Source of the DNA: Gammaproteobacteria bacterium
GTDB taxonomy: Bacteria > Pseudomonadota > Gammaproteobacteria > DSM-16500
DNA: 64,000 nucleotides
Assembly: GCA_014132595.1 (NCBI GenBank)
Contig: BMAG01000018.1
Span: forward strand, 1-64,000
Direction: 5' to 3'
Shown: piece after piece, positions 37,898 through 46,518 of the stretch
Layout of the letters: every line of letters begins with the position of its first letter
Numbering within the stretch: position 1 is the stretch's first letter
Notes under the pieces: generated by a model
Databases searched by the model: none
The model's input: only the letters and a program-made list of their open reading frames with translations
What the model was told of the DNA's origin: nothing
Program-made: the position numbers and the translations under genes

Positions 37898-38872
37898 ATG
37901 ACAAACACCTCAAAAACTCCACTTATTAGTGTTATAATTCCTGTCTACAATACCAGAAATTACATAGCACGCTGCTTGGATTCTATCCTTAATCAAAGTA
38001 TAAAAAATATAGAAATTATTTTATCCGATGACTTATCAACGGATAATGTCGATGACATTATTATAGACTATATTAAAAAATACAATTTTATAAAGTATTT
38101 TAATATGCCGTCAAAAGGGATGGCGGGCGGCGCAAGAAACATGGGATTAACACATGCATTAGGCAAATATATCAGCTTTGTGGATAGTGATGACTGGATC
38201 GATGAAAATATGCTTGAAAGCATGATGTATACGCTTGAAAAATCAAATGCAGATATTGCTGTTTGCGGCGTTATAACAGAATATGACGAGCCAGAAAAAT
38301 CCGAAGCTAGATACGAGTACAAAACGTCAAACCTCATCGAGGGGAAAACTGCCTTAACATTGTTATCACGGCAAAAGCACAAAAATGAATCGATAAGCTC
38401 TATCGTTTGCAATAAATTATATCGAACATCATTTTTAAAGGACAATCATTTTACTTTTATTAGAAATAACTTTAATGATGATGATGTCTTTAATTTTATC
38501 TGTTTCTTAAGGGCGACTAAAGTTTCAATTGTTCCTAATACTTATTATCATTACTATCAACGACAGCATTCAATTATGCATGTATTTTCAAAAAAGAATA
38601 TTGATGATTTATTTTTAGGCTTTGAAATCATAAAAAATTATCTTGATAATAATAATATCTATGAAGAGAACAAAAACAATTTTTACTCATTTTTTGAAAA
38701 GTGTCTTGCATCTGTACTAGGCATATTAAAACTAACCGAAAATAATTCAACAGTACAAAATGACTATATCCATTATTTAATAAACAAATGCAAAAATGAT
38801 TCTCTATTAACAGATTACATTGATTATCTTGATCTAGCTAGAATAATCAATTTCTTGACTCCACTTAAATAA
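37898..38872 (+). CDS. Family 2 glycosyltransferase
   Basis: A 324-residue cytosolic GT-A enzyme. VIIPVYNTRNYIARCLDSIL, ILSDDLSTDNVDD and the metal-binding VDSDDWIDE are standard. There is no membrane helix, so it is a non-processive transferase, unlike the PgaC-like synthase on the other arm. GGAGGGAGG just upstream of the ATG is a very strong ribosome site. It is the last gene of the dehydrogenase-epimerase-transferase run. Codon use is more AT-rich towards the 3' end. Confidence 0.88.
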   Translation: MTNTSKTPLISVIIPVYNTRNYIARCLDSILNQSIKNIEIILSDDLSTDNVDDIIIDYIKKYNFIKYFNMPSKGMAGGARNMGLTHALGKYISFVDSDDWIDENMLESMMYTLEKSNADIAVCGVITEYDEPEKSEARYEYKTSNLIEGKTALTLLSRQKHKNESISSIVCNKLYRTSFLKDNHFTFIRNNFNDDDVFNFICFLRATKVSIVPNTYYHYYQRQHSIMHVFSKKNIDDLFLGFEIIKNYLDNNNIYEENKNNFYSFFEKCLASVLGILKLTENNSTVQNDYIHYLINKCKNDSLLTDYIDYLDLARIINFLTPLK

Positions 38873-38985
38873 AGATTCAAATAGAATAATTGTTTTTCAA
38901 TTTAAAAAAAATATTGTAGACTTTGGACTACAAAAGATTGTTTTATAATCTCGTCGTAATCTTTTTATTAAAAATGGAGTTTATT

Positions 38986-39492
38986 ATGTTAAAAATATCG
39001 AAAATTTTTTTTATCCTTAGCTTTTTATCCGTAACCAGCCTTGCACTAGCAGATTCAACGGTCACCATGAATATGACAGCAGAGAATGGGACAGGGAAGT
39101 CTGCAGGAACTGTACTGATCACTGAGACAAAATACGGTCTTTTGTTGACTCCCAGCTTACATGATTTAACACCTGGAGCGCATGGATTCCATGTTCATCA
39201 AAATGCTTCTTGCGAAAAAGACGGCATGGCAGCAGGCGGGCATCTAGATCCCAAATCTACGGGAAAGCATCTAGGCCCCTACAACGACAAAGGGCACCTG
39301 GGTGATTTACCGATTTTATACGTCAATGCCGATGGCACTGCTACAACTCCTGTACTTGCGCCTCGCTTGCATCATGTCAAAGACATCAGTCAGCATGCTT
39401 TAATGGTTCATAATGCGGGCGATAATTACTCTGACACTCCCGAAAAATTAGGCGGCGGTGGTGCTAGAATGGTTTGCGGCATTATCAATTAA
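38986..39492 (+). CDS. sodC: Periplasmic Cu-Zn superoxide dismutase
   Basis: A 168-residue enzyme with a signal peptide (cleavage after LALA, about residue 21) that removes superoxide in the periplasm. Metal ligands are visible in HGFHVHQN, GGHLDP, HLGPYNDKGHLGDLP and HALMVHNAGDNY; the structural Cys pair is in NASCEKDG and MVCGI. The start at 38986 is set by GGAG seven bases upstream, and an upstream in-frame start lacks one. Bacterial SodC protects against the phagocyte oxidative burst, which suits an intracellular life. Confidence 0.95.
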   Translation: MLKISKIFFILSFLSVTSLALADSTVTMNMTAENGTGKSAGTVLITETKYGLLLTPSLHDLTPGAHGFHVHQNASCEKDGMAAGGHLDPKSTGKHLGPYNDKGHLGDLPILYVNADGTATTPVLAPRLHHVKDISQHALMVHNAGDNYSDTPEKLGGGGARMVCGIIN

Positions 39493-39504
39493 TTACATCG
39501 TGTC

Positions 39505-39572
39505 ATCCTAGCCAATAACGCCTCTGGTATTTCATCGAAGCAATTGTTGTTTCAAGCGTTATTGGATAGGAT
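39505..39572. repeat. Inverted repeat after sodC
   Basis: ATCCTAGCCAATAACGC (39505-39521) and GCGTTATTGGATAGGAT (39556-39572) pair over 17 bases with one mismatch around a 34-base spacer. There is no T-run, so it is not a simple terminator. No second copy was seen in the window. Confidence 0.6.
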
Positions 39573-39655
39573 CCGGGTCTTTTAGCAACTCATCAGATTT
39601 GAGACCTACCAACCAAAATAAATAGATGCTTGATAACATGAAAAAGGAAACGATC

Positions 39656-41374
39656 ATGTTCTCTCAGATCAAACAAAAATTTACTCCAGTTACAACCTTA
39701 ACTCACAGTATCTTTGCAAACTCTAAAAACACACTCGGAACATTACCTCTCACCTTTTACGAAATAAAGAATTTGCCTAATGTACGTTTTTTATTATCTA
39801 ACTCATTTCTTATTAATGGCATTCAATTTGTTTTGCCATTTGCAACTTATAGCTTTATAAAACTCTTATTAAAGACACAAATTCAAACTTCTTATCCAGA
39901 ATATAGCGAAAATGAATATGCTATTTTTGCTGGAGGTGTGCTAGAAAAAACGGCCTATGCAATTATATTCACACGATTTAAATTTAAGAATATCGTGTTC
40001 AATACTACCGCAAACATAGGTTCAACAAGAGTCTTACATGAAGAATTTTCAGATGATGAACCGCATCCGCTTTGCATAAACTGCAAGAAAGAGAAAAATC
40101 ATCTTATTAATGAAATCAGTCTACTCGCACACTATCTCATCGGTGGATTGACAATCACTGTGTGTGAATTTGTGATTAGCTATACACCCTATGTTGGCGC
40201 AGCAGCTGCATTTCTAATAGATGCATACTGGAGAGGATTTGGGATTTTACAATACCCATTAACACGTGAAAATATATGCGCCGAACATAAAATAGCAATA
40301 TTGATGCAAGACAGAATACGTCTTATTATATTTGGAATTCTTTATGCCTGCGTCGAATTAATTTTAGTAGAGCAAGCAAATTCGAAGGCCTCAAGCATTA
40401 TTTCTGAAAGAGTTCTATTCGCAGCCATTAGCAACGTGTTAGCCTTATTTTCATTAATACATGCTCATAATATCCCGATTCAAATCCCCTCAAGCATTAA
40501 TGAATTGCCAAGCAATATTCCTCTTGATCCTGTGACCCTGGCATGGTCATTCTCCATATGGGGCACTCAAACGTGTAGCCAATATATCTTAGCTTTAGCA
40601 AAAAAAAATAGGAATAAAGAATTGCAATATGCCGAAAAAATCCAATCAATCTGGTTTAACATATCTCAACGACCAGTTTTTTACATACTCATCACCTTCC
40701 TGATCGATTTATTTATTACAAAAGAATTAAAATCATTAAAAGAATTCTCTCGCGCTCGCGCCTTACGTCCTTATATGATTTCTTTTTTAGAGGATGCAGA
40801 TGCCATATTAAAAACAGCCAATGATTATAATGATCATCCCATCACTCAACTTGTCCACTACTCACTTAAAATACCTTTCCTTAATACTCGACTTACAACC
40901 TGGGGTGCAAATTTAGCAAAAGATAAAATGGGAATAGAGCCTGTTTTTACAAAAGCCTTAGTAAAATTAATCCAGGTCATTAATTTAAATGAAAATTTAA
41001 CAGAGATTCAAAAAAAAGTTGAGGAAATTTATCAAAAATCATTGGCCTCACATAACAAAAATAGCTGGCACAAACTATTAGGCTTTGGAAGCAATACGCC
41101 ACAAAGTTGGTTTATTTATAATCGTGATTTTGTCAAAGTAAAAAGACGCGCGCAAGAAACATCCCCGCATGATATGACCACTGCAGCTATCATGAAAAAT
41201 CTTAAATTAACGAATCGACAATCTATACAAAGCGGAAAAGAAATGAAAGTTGGCGGTGTTAGTAAATTAAATACTTCCTCGCAGAACAATCTACCGGTTA
41301 TGTCTCTCAGCCCGAAAGTAAAACAAACCATTGAGGATGATTATTGTATTGTTAGCAATTCCCCGAGGCATTGA
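39656..41374 (+). CDS. Hypothetical multi-pass membrane protein, 572 residues
   Basis: Not recognised. The start at 39656 has AAGGA seven bases upstream; an in-frame ATG lies further up. The first about 350 residues hold several hydrophobic helices (for example INGIQFVLPFATYSFIKLLL, FVISYTPYVGAAAAFLID, FGILYACVELILVEQ, VFYILITFLIDLFIT). A cytosolic-looking patch has CINCKKEKNH (a single CxxC). The last 150 residues are soluble and polar. There is no signal peptide. It stands before pqaA. Large multi-helix orphans beside host-related genes can be effectors that insert in host membranes, but that is only an inference. Confidence 0.7.
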   Translation: MFSQIKQKFTPVTTLTHSIFANSKNTLGTLPLTFYEIKNLPNVRFLLSNSFLINGIQFVLPFATYSFIKLLLKTQIQTSYPEYSENEYAIFAGGVLEKTAYAIIFTRFKFKNIVFNTTANIGSTRVLHEEFSDDEPHPLCINCKKEKNHLINEISLLAHYLIGGLTITVCEFVISYTPYVGAAAAFLIDAYWRGFGILQYPLTRENICAEHKIAILMQDRIRLIIFGILYACVELILVEQANSKASSIISERVLFAAISNVLALFSLIHAHNIPIQIPSSINELPSNIPLDPVTLAWSFSIWGTQTCSQYILALAKKNRNKELQYAEKIQSIWFNISQRPVFYILITFLIDLFITKELKSLKEFSRARALRPYMISFLEDADAILKTANDYNDHPITQLVHYSLKIPFLNTRLTTWGANLAKDKMGIEPVFTKALVKLIQVINLNENLTEIQKKVEEIYQKSLASHNKNSWHKLLGFGSNTPQSWFIYNRDFVKVKRRAQETSPHDMTTAAIMKNLKLTNRQSIQSGKEMKVGGVSKLNTSSQNNLPVMSLSPKVKQTIEDDYCIVSNSPRH

Positions 41375-41448
41375 TGAAATCCTTGACAATCTCGCTTAAT
41401 TGTCTGTACTGTTGCGACCTCTCATCAAAAATCCTCGGAGAATAGATT

Positions 41449-42909
41449 ATGAGTCAGTGGCTTAAATTATCGATCGCAAATCTTGCTCTTATAGTAGCTC
41501 AGGCCTCTTTTGCGTTAGATAATCTATGCGACACCCAAACTCTGATTCAAAATCCACAACGTATTTTGAGTTGTTATGTTGCTGAAAAAGAAAATATTCC
41601 ATCACCCGCATGGATCTCGCTCAGCAGCTCTTATGATCAAGATAAAAAAATGACTATTAATACCTATTTATTAACATCACAAATTTGGCCCAAAGACGGC
41701 CATGGTCATGCCTGGCAGCATACACTCGTTATTTATAAACCTGATGCTCTCCATTCCGATCAGGCTTTGTTAATTGTAAATGGCGGCACACGCTATCCCG
41801 AAATAAAAGATAACCCAGCACCTGCTCAAATGAATTTTACACACATTGCCGCAGAAACTCAGACTATCGTTGTTGATTTACAAGATGTCCCGAATCAATA
41901 TCTGACTTTCCCTGATTCCATCAATATTCCTAGAAAGGAAGATGGCATTGTTGCCTACACTTGGAACCGCTTCATGGATGACCCTGATCATAATACCGCA
42001 TGGCCGTTGCATCTATCCATGACAAAAGCTGTCGTTAAAGCCATGGATGCAACTCAGGAAATTCTTGCTAAAGATAATATCTCTGTGAATCATTTTGTGA
42101 TTGCAGGTGCATCCAAAAGGGGATGGGCAACCTGGTTAACAGCACTGACTGATTCTCGCGTCAATGCGATAGTGCCTATTGTGATTGACATCTTAAACAC
42201 TCAAAAAGTAATCGCTAATATTTATAAGGACTATGACAATCACTGGCCAATGCCTGCTTTTTATGAGTATGTTCAACAAAATATCTCCTCGCGTTTAGAT
42301 ACACCTGCATTTGCAAGGTTAATGCAAATTGAAGATCCGCTTGCTTATCTCAATGGTAAAGATAGCGATATTTTTCGAGAACGATTGAGTATACCTAAAT
42401 ATATCATCAGCGCAGCACAAGATGATTTTTTTGCTCCAGAGTCACTGGGTCTTTATGTTTCTGATTTGCCCGGTGAAACTGAAATCAGAGTATTCCCCCA
42501 GGAAGGACATTACATCAATATGCAACAAGCCGTTGAACCCGCTTTATTATCTTATTATCGCACGATAGTTCACCACGAAACACGTCCTTCTCTCACATGG
42601 ACTAGCGATGCAGAAGGACAACTCACCACCGTGACAACCAGTGCATTGCCTGAAAAAATTCAATTGTGGGAAGTTATTAATCCTAATGCAAGAGACTTTA
42701 GAAAAATAACAACAAAGCAAATTCAATACAATACAAAAGATCTTGAAGGAGGTCATTGCAATCAGTATCATTGTGAATATCCCATCAAAATGGAATCACT
42801 TGATAAAGGCTGGGAAACAATAGTCGTTGCAGCCACGTTCAAAAAATCCAATGGAGAAGAACTGACATTAACAACACCATCGTTTGTTCAAAGCGCAGTT
42901 ATAAAATAG
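41449..42909 (+). CDS. pqaA: PhoPQ-activated pathogenicity-related protein PqaA family
   Basis: A 486-residue secreted alpha/beta-hydrolase-like protein with a signal peptide (cleavage near SFA, about residue 22). LIVNGGTRYP, the nucleophile-elbow-like FVIAGASKRGWATWL, VIDILNTQKVI and DDFFAPESLGLYVSDLPGETEIR are family segments; a C-terminal beta domain follows (about 380-480). In Salmonella the homologue is activated by PhoPQ and linked to antimicrobial peptide resistance. The biochemical activity is not settled. It ends two bases before the convergent kinase-like gene. Confidence 0.88.
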   Translation: MSQWLKLSIANLALIVAQASFALDNLCDTQTLIQNPQRILSCYVAEKENIPSPAWISLSSSYDQDKKMTINTYLLTSQIWPKDGHGHAWQHTLVIYKPDALHSDQALLIVNGGTRYPEIKDNPAPAQMNFTHIAAETQTIVVDLQDVPNQYLTFPDSINIPRKEDGIVAYTWNRFMDDPDHNTAWPLHLSMTKAVVKAMDATQEILAKDNISVNHFVIAGASKRGWATWLTALTDSRVNAIVPIVIDILNTQKVIANIYKDYDNHWPMPAFYEYVQQNISSRLDTPAFARLMQIEDPLAYLNGKDSDIFRERLSIPKYIISAAQDDFFAPESLGLYVSDLPGETEIRVFPQEGHYINMQQAVEPALLSYYRTIVHHETRPSLTWTSDAEGQLTTVTTSALPEKIQLWEVINPNARDFRKITTKQIQYNTKDLEGGHCNQYHCEYPIKMESLDKGWETIVVAATFKKSNGEELTLTTPSFVQSAVIK

Positions 42910-42910
42910 C

Positions 42911-44770
42911 TTAGGGCGAGGGCCGATGGACATTGGTTTCTCGAACCTGTACAACATCACGTAAATTAGGCTGTTTTTCTAGAAAATTAAACAGGTCCAT
43001 TTGCTTGGATTTGAATACATAATTTTTGTTTTGCATCTCTAAAAGTCGTTTATAGACCTGAGACTGTAGATCCGTTACTTTAAGCTTTGTACCTTCGGCA
43101 AGTTGTTCTAAAACGGTTGCCTTCATCTTCTCTATATCAGTATCATTAATGACTTTTGGCGTCGGCATTCTTTTTTCTGTAATATGATGATAAAACTCAT
43201 TCAATAAAAAAAACTCGGCCTCTAAGCGATCATTTTTATTATCTTTACCGGCTATGACTTCTGCTTTTTCATGTACCATGGCAAAAAAATTGTTGGCTGT
43301 CTCTGAAACAATTTTTAATTCCTTATCCAGATCCAAATTAAGAAGTTTATTTATACTTTCATCAGATAATAATAACTGATCAAACCCTCCCTTCGTTCCT
43401 CCTGTAATTTCAACAATATGCAAAGTAGGTTGCGTTTTTAATCGAAGTCCTTCGAAATGTAAGGGAGAAGTTCGATGTGAAGAAAAATCAACCTTTCTGT
43501 CAGGATCTGAATATCGATAAAAGCCACTATCATGATCAATTTTATGAAAGTAAACATTTGCGCCCGCATCTTGCAATACCTTGATGATCCCAATCAGATA
43601 GGTTACACGATCCTCTGAGTTGACCTTATCTGTTTTTAGCATTTCTTGCTTAAGGAGTTCCAAATGATGATTAACAATGGCCATATTTTCAGGTGGTACC
43701 TTGTCAATATTCACCTTCAACATATAGTTTTCTGTATGCAAATCAAAATCAGCAATCAACACAGTCGGTAAAACAATAGCTTCTAATCCTAGCTTGCATA
43801 CTTCATTAATCTTACGTAAAACTTTAAAATCATCGGCTTTCCTTGAACCCGCCCTTTTTACTCTTTTTTCCAGCCCGAATAACTGGCACGCTTCAAATGA
43901 GGCACGGTCACTTGACCATTGACTAGCCGCAAATAAACTTTTTTTACAACGTTCTTCCATCGTATCACCCTGAGCTGTTTCATCTAACTTGACTGTTAGG
44001 AACGCATTTGCAATGACGACTTGAGAGCGATCTTCAAGACCCGAAGCTTCAACGACTCTCGAAAGAACCATCGATGAAAAAGCCTCAGAGAGCGTATTTC
44101 CGACACTACTTCCTTGCTTTACGGTGAATCGCGTATCTTTATCATTAGTCACTGTGTAACCTGGGTTAGCCCCACCTTCTTTTTTAACAGATTTTTTGGC
44201 GGTATATAATCGCTCATCATCAAATGCCGTGACTAAAGTAGCTTGATTTTCTGGTCCCAATACAGCATGGTTCGATATTTTTTCTAAATCTTCCATAAGC
44301 TGAGAACGTAATTGTATTTGCATAGGATCGGTGAGATTTAAATCCTTTAATAAATTTTCACACACTTTTTTCTGTTTTAATAGTTGATGTTTTAACAAAG
44401 GCTTTTTTTCTCTGATTGCTTCATCATATGCTCTTTGAAAAACAGCTATCTCTTGTAAAATTTTTGCAAGCGGATCGTTCTTATCCTTTGGATTAGATAA
44501 TTGTCCAATATTTTGAAAAAGGTTATGCATTGCCTTCTGCTCATCAGATAATTTTTCTTCTTCAATTTTATTTGGAGTCATCACTGCATCATTAGAAGCA
44601 ACCTTCTCATCAACCGGTTCAATAGCAGAAGGACCGCCTTTTTGATCAGTATTAATTTTCATGGTTCTTTTAGAATAGACCGGCACACCGATAGTTTTCA
44701 GTCGTTCAAGAATACTTGCGTTTGTAGTTTTTCTTTCATTCGCTGTTTTTTTATCGTCGAAATTAGGCAT
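42911..44770 (-). CDS. Hypothetical protein with kinase-like motifs, candidate effector (619 residues)
   Basis: No family was recognised. The first 190 residues are charged and helical. Residues about 205-240 carry a strand with Lys (RFTVKQGS, K218) followed by a Glu-containing helix. Then comes IADFDLHTENYML (340-351), with the D-x-x-x-x-N spacing of a PI3/4-kinase or HipA-type catalytic loop. About 65 residues later KIDHDSGF (410-417) sits in the place of the DFG-like metal-binding motif. The order and spacing fit a divergent lipid- or protein-kinase fold, but this is inference. There is no signal peptide. The gene is 74 bases downstream of the TALE-like gene on the same strand. Confidence 0.6.
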   Translation of the reverse strand: MPNFDDKKTANERKTTNASILERLKTIGVPVYSKRTMKINTDQKGGPSAIEPVDEKVASNDAVMTPNKIEEEKLSDEQKAMHNLFQNIGQLSNPKDKNDPLAKILQEIAVFQRAYDEAIREKKPLLKHQLLKQKKVCENLLKDLNLTDPMQIQLRSQLMEDLEKISNHAVLGPENQATLVTAFDDERLYTAKKSVKKEGGANPGYTVTNDKDTRFTVKQGSSVGNTLSEAFSSMVLSRVVEASGLEDRSQVVIANAFLTVKLDETAQGDTMEERCKKSLFAASQWSSDRASFEACQLFGLEKRVKRAGSRKADDFKVLRKINEVCKLGLEAIVLPTVLIADFDLHTENYMLKVNIDKVPPENMAIVNHHLELLKQEMLKTDKVNSEDRVTYLIGIIKVLQDAGANVYFHKIDHDSGFYRYSDPDRKVDFSSHRTSPLHFEGLRLKTQPTLHIVEITGGTKGGFDQLLLSDESINKLLNLDLDKELKIVSETANNFFAMVHEKAEVIAGKDNKNDRLEAEFFLLNEFYHHITEKRMPTPKVINDTDIEKMKATVLEQLAEGTKLKVTDLQSQVYKRLLEMQNKNYVFKSKQMDLFNFLEKQPNLRDVVQVRETNVHRPSP

Positions 44771-44844
44771 AAATAGGCTCCCCGGAATGTTATATTTACA
44801 TTCAGGTTAGCATATTTATAAAATTTATGTATTCTTCTACAAAA

Positions 44845-46491
44845 TCATGGCCTTGCAATGTCTGCTTTATGATTCAAAACCAACTCTGCATTATCGGGTA
44901 ACGTAGGTGAATGCTCGTTGTTTTGTTTATGCCGTTTATTGGATGCTGCCGGAAATAAAATATCTTGGCATGACGTGACTTTAATTGCGGCATGGGGGTT
45001 TGGCCTTTTTTCTCCTAATAAAGTATAGTTTTCCAGAAAATATTGAATCTCATTTTCCTCATCTTCAGAATCTAGCTGAGGATGATCGTCCCCTTGCAAT
45101 GAGACAGAATCGACATACGAACAATCTGTTTCTTCCTCAGAATAACTATCTGTAGCCTCTGTATTTTCTCTCTTTAATTTAAATTGCATTATCATGCTGC
45201 TAGATCTGGCTGTTTTAGCCTCCTCTTTTTCTTTTTTATTTTTAATAAATTCACGAATAATACCCTCAAAGCGATTTCGGCTTTTTTGATTACCACCCTG
45301 ATCCCTTTCGAGAAAAGGCAAAAAATCTGCTTTCCCAAGGTTCATGTCTCGTATTTCACGGAAGTAGATGACAAGAAAGTCAATATTCTTATATCCATCA
45401 ACACAACCCGCAATTTTAATGATTTCGTCAGGCGTCAGATCAAAAAATTCAAGAAACTGATGGTAACGAATAATTCTTCCAATGGTTGTTTTACCTGCAT
45501 TACATGTCATTAATTCGGTAATCTGGGCTGGAGTCAGCGCAAATCCTGTCATTTGCAGCGCCTGCTGCTGACTTAAAACAAACTCAAGATCTTGCAAATT
45601 CCCATTGAGCGCTATCTGATAAATCAGAAAGCTGTCATATTGAAAAACACTTAAAGCATCAAATAATTTTTTAAATTCATAAAGATGTTGAATATCAAGT
45701 TTTAGAAGTTTGAAAATTCGTTTTTGTTCTTCACTGTAGTCCGCCATTGCAAAAGTACAATCTTCCATTAACTTATCATGAGCTCTGATCATCTCTTCAA
45801 AAGAATCATATAAATTAAGATTATCATCGAAAAACGAAGAAGCTCCCCAAATATCAAAGACCTCAGATTCTTTTAAAGACGCTTTTTCTTCTATCTCTTT
45901 ATTTTTAGTTTTTTGTGCTAATGTTAAATACTCATTCAGCTTAATATAACCATTATTACATCCTATAAACTCTAAGATTTGATCTTTGTTTAAATCAGAG
46001 GATAGCAACAAATCTTTTTGATCTAACAGCGTTTTTATATTTAAATAACCACTTTCTTCTGCCGCTATTTGAATAAGTTGCTTTGAACTAAAATCAAAGT
46101 CAGATACCTTTTTTTTATTTTCTACGAGTAGTGAAATGGTTTCAATCCCTGCAATAAAAATAATGCGGCAAATTTGTATAGGATCTAAAATAAAATCTTC
46201 AAGCTTTCCCTCTCTCGCTATTTTTAAAAGCTCTTTAATATTCTTGATAGGCTCAAAAGAAGAGGCTAGTATTTCAATACTCTTACTTGAAAAATTATAG
46301 ATTAGTTTTAGCTCATCGCAATCACTCAGAACATCAGAGACTACTTCTTCGGGAGTTCTGCTAAAAATAATTTTATCAATCTGTTCCTTCAAAAACCCCG
46401 CATTGAATAAAGCCCTGTACCATCTTCTGTAATCCGACAATTCAATTGAAAAATCTTGTAACAATGTTCTTAGCTTGCGCGATATTGCCAT
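44845..46491 (-). CDS. TALE/BAT-like 33-residue repeat protein, candidate nuclear effector (548 residues)
   Basis: The protein is a helical solenoid of repeats beginning near residues 33, 67, 102, 134 and 167, then a diverged stretch (about 200-318), then exact 33-residue units at 319, 352 and 385. The repeats share the pattern [LF]-[TSN]-x-x-[QE]-[IL]-x-x-[IL]-[AIM]-x4-G, with Gly usually at position 15; for example LTPDEIIKIAGCVDG and LTPAQITELMTCNAG. This is the register of TAL-effector and Burkholderia BAT repeats (BAT: IVKIAGNDGG at the same place), in which positions 12-13 read the base. Positions 12-13 here are EE, CN, CN, CV and RD, not the classic NI/HD/NG. Residues 443-488 are strongly acidic, and KR (about 494-496) and NKRHK (518-522) are basic. 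There is no signal peptide. The DNA-binding role is inference. Confidence 0.6.
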   Translation of the reverse strand: MAISRKLRTLLQDFSIELSDYRRWYRALFNAGFLKEQIDKIIFSRTPEEVVSDVLSDCDELKLIYNFSSKSIEILASSFEPIKNIKELLKIAREGKLEDFILDPIQICRIIFIAGIETISLLVENKKKVSDFDFSSKQLIQIAAEESGYLNIKTLLDQKDLLLSSDLNKDQILEFIGCNNGYIKLNEYLTLAQKTKNKEIEEKASLKESEVFDIWGASSFFDDNLNLYDSFEEMIRAHDKLMEDCTFAMADYSEEQKRIFKLLKLDIQHLYEFKKLFDALSVFQYDSFLIYQIALNGNLQDLEFVLSQQQALQMTGFALTPAQITELMTCNAGKTTIGRIIRYHQFLEFFDLTPDEIIKIAGCVDGYKNIDFLVIYFREIRDMNLGKADFLPFLERDQGGNQKSRNRFEGIIREFIKNKKEKEEAKTARSSSMIMQFKLKRENTEATDSYSEEETDCSYVDSVSLQGDDHPQLDSEDEENEIQYFLENYTLLGEKRPNPHAAIKVTSCQDILFPAASNKRHKQNNEHSPTLPDNAELVLNHKADIARP

Positions 46492-46518
46492 AATTAATTT
46501 TTATCCTTGATGAAACTA

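Noticed and set aside
39505-39572. Terminator for sodC
   Set aside because: The stem is strong but the loop is 34 bases and no T-run follows, so it is listed only as an inverted repeat.
44845-46491. Ankyrin or ordinary leucine-rich repeat protein
   Set aside because: The units lack the ankyrin TPLH and the LRR LxxLxLxxN patterns; the 33-residue register with Gly at position 15 fits TALE/BAT-type repeats better.
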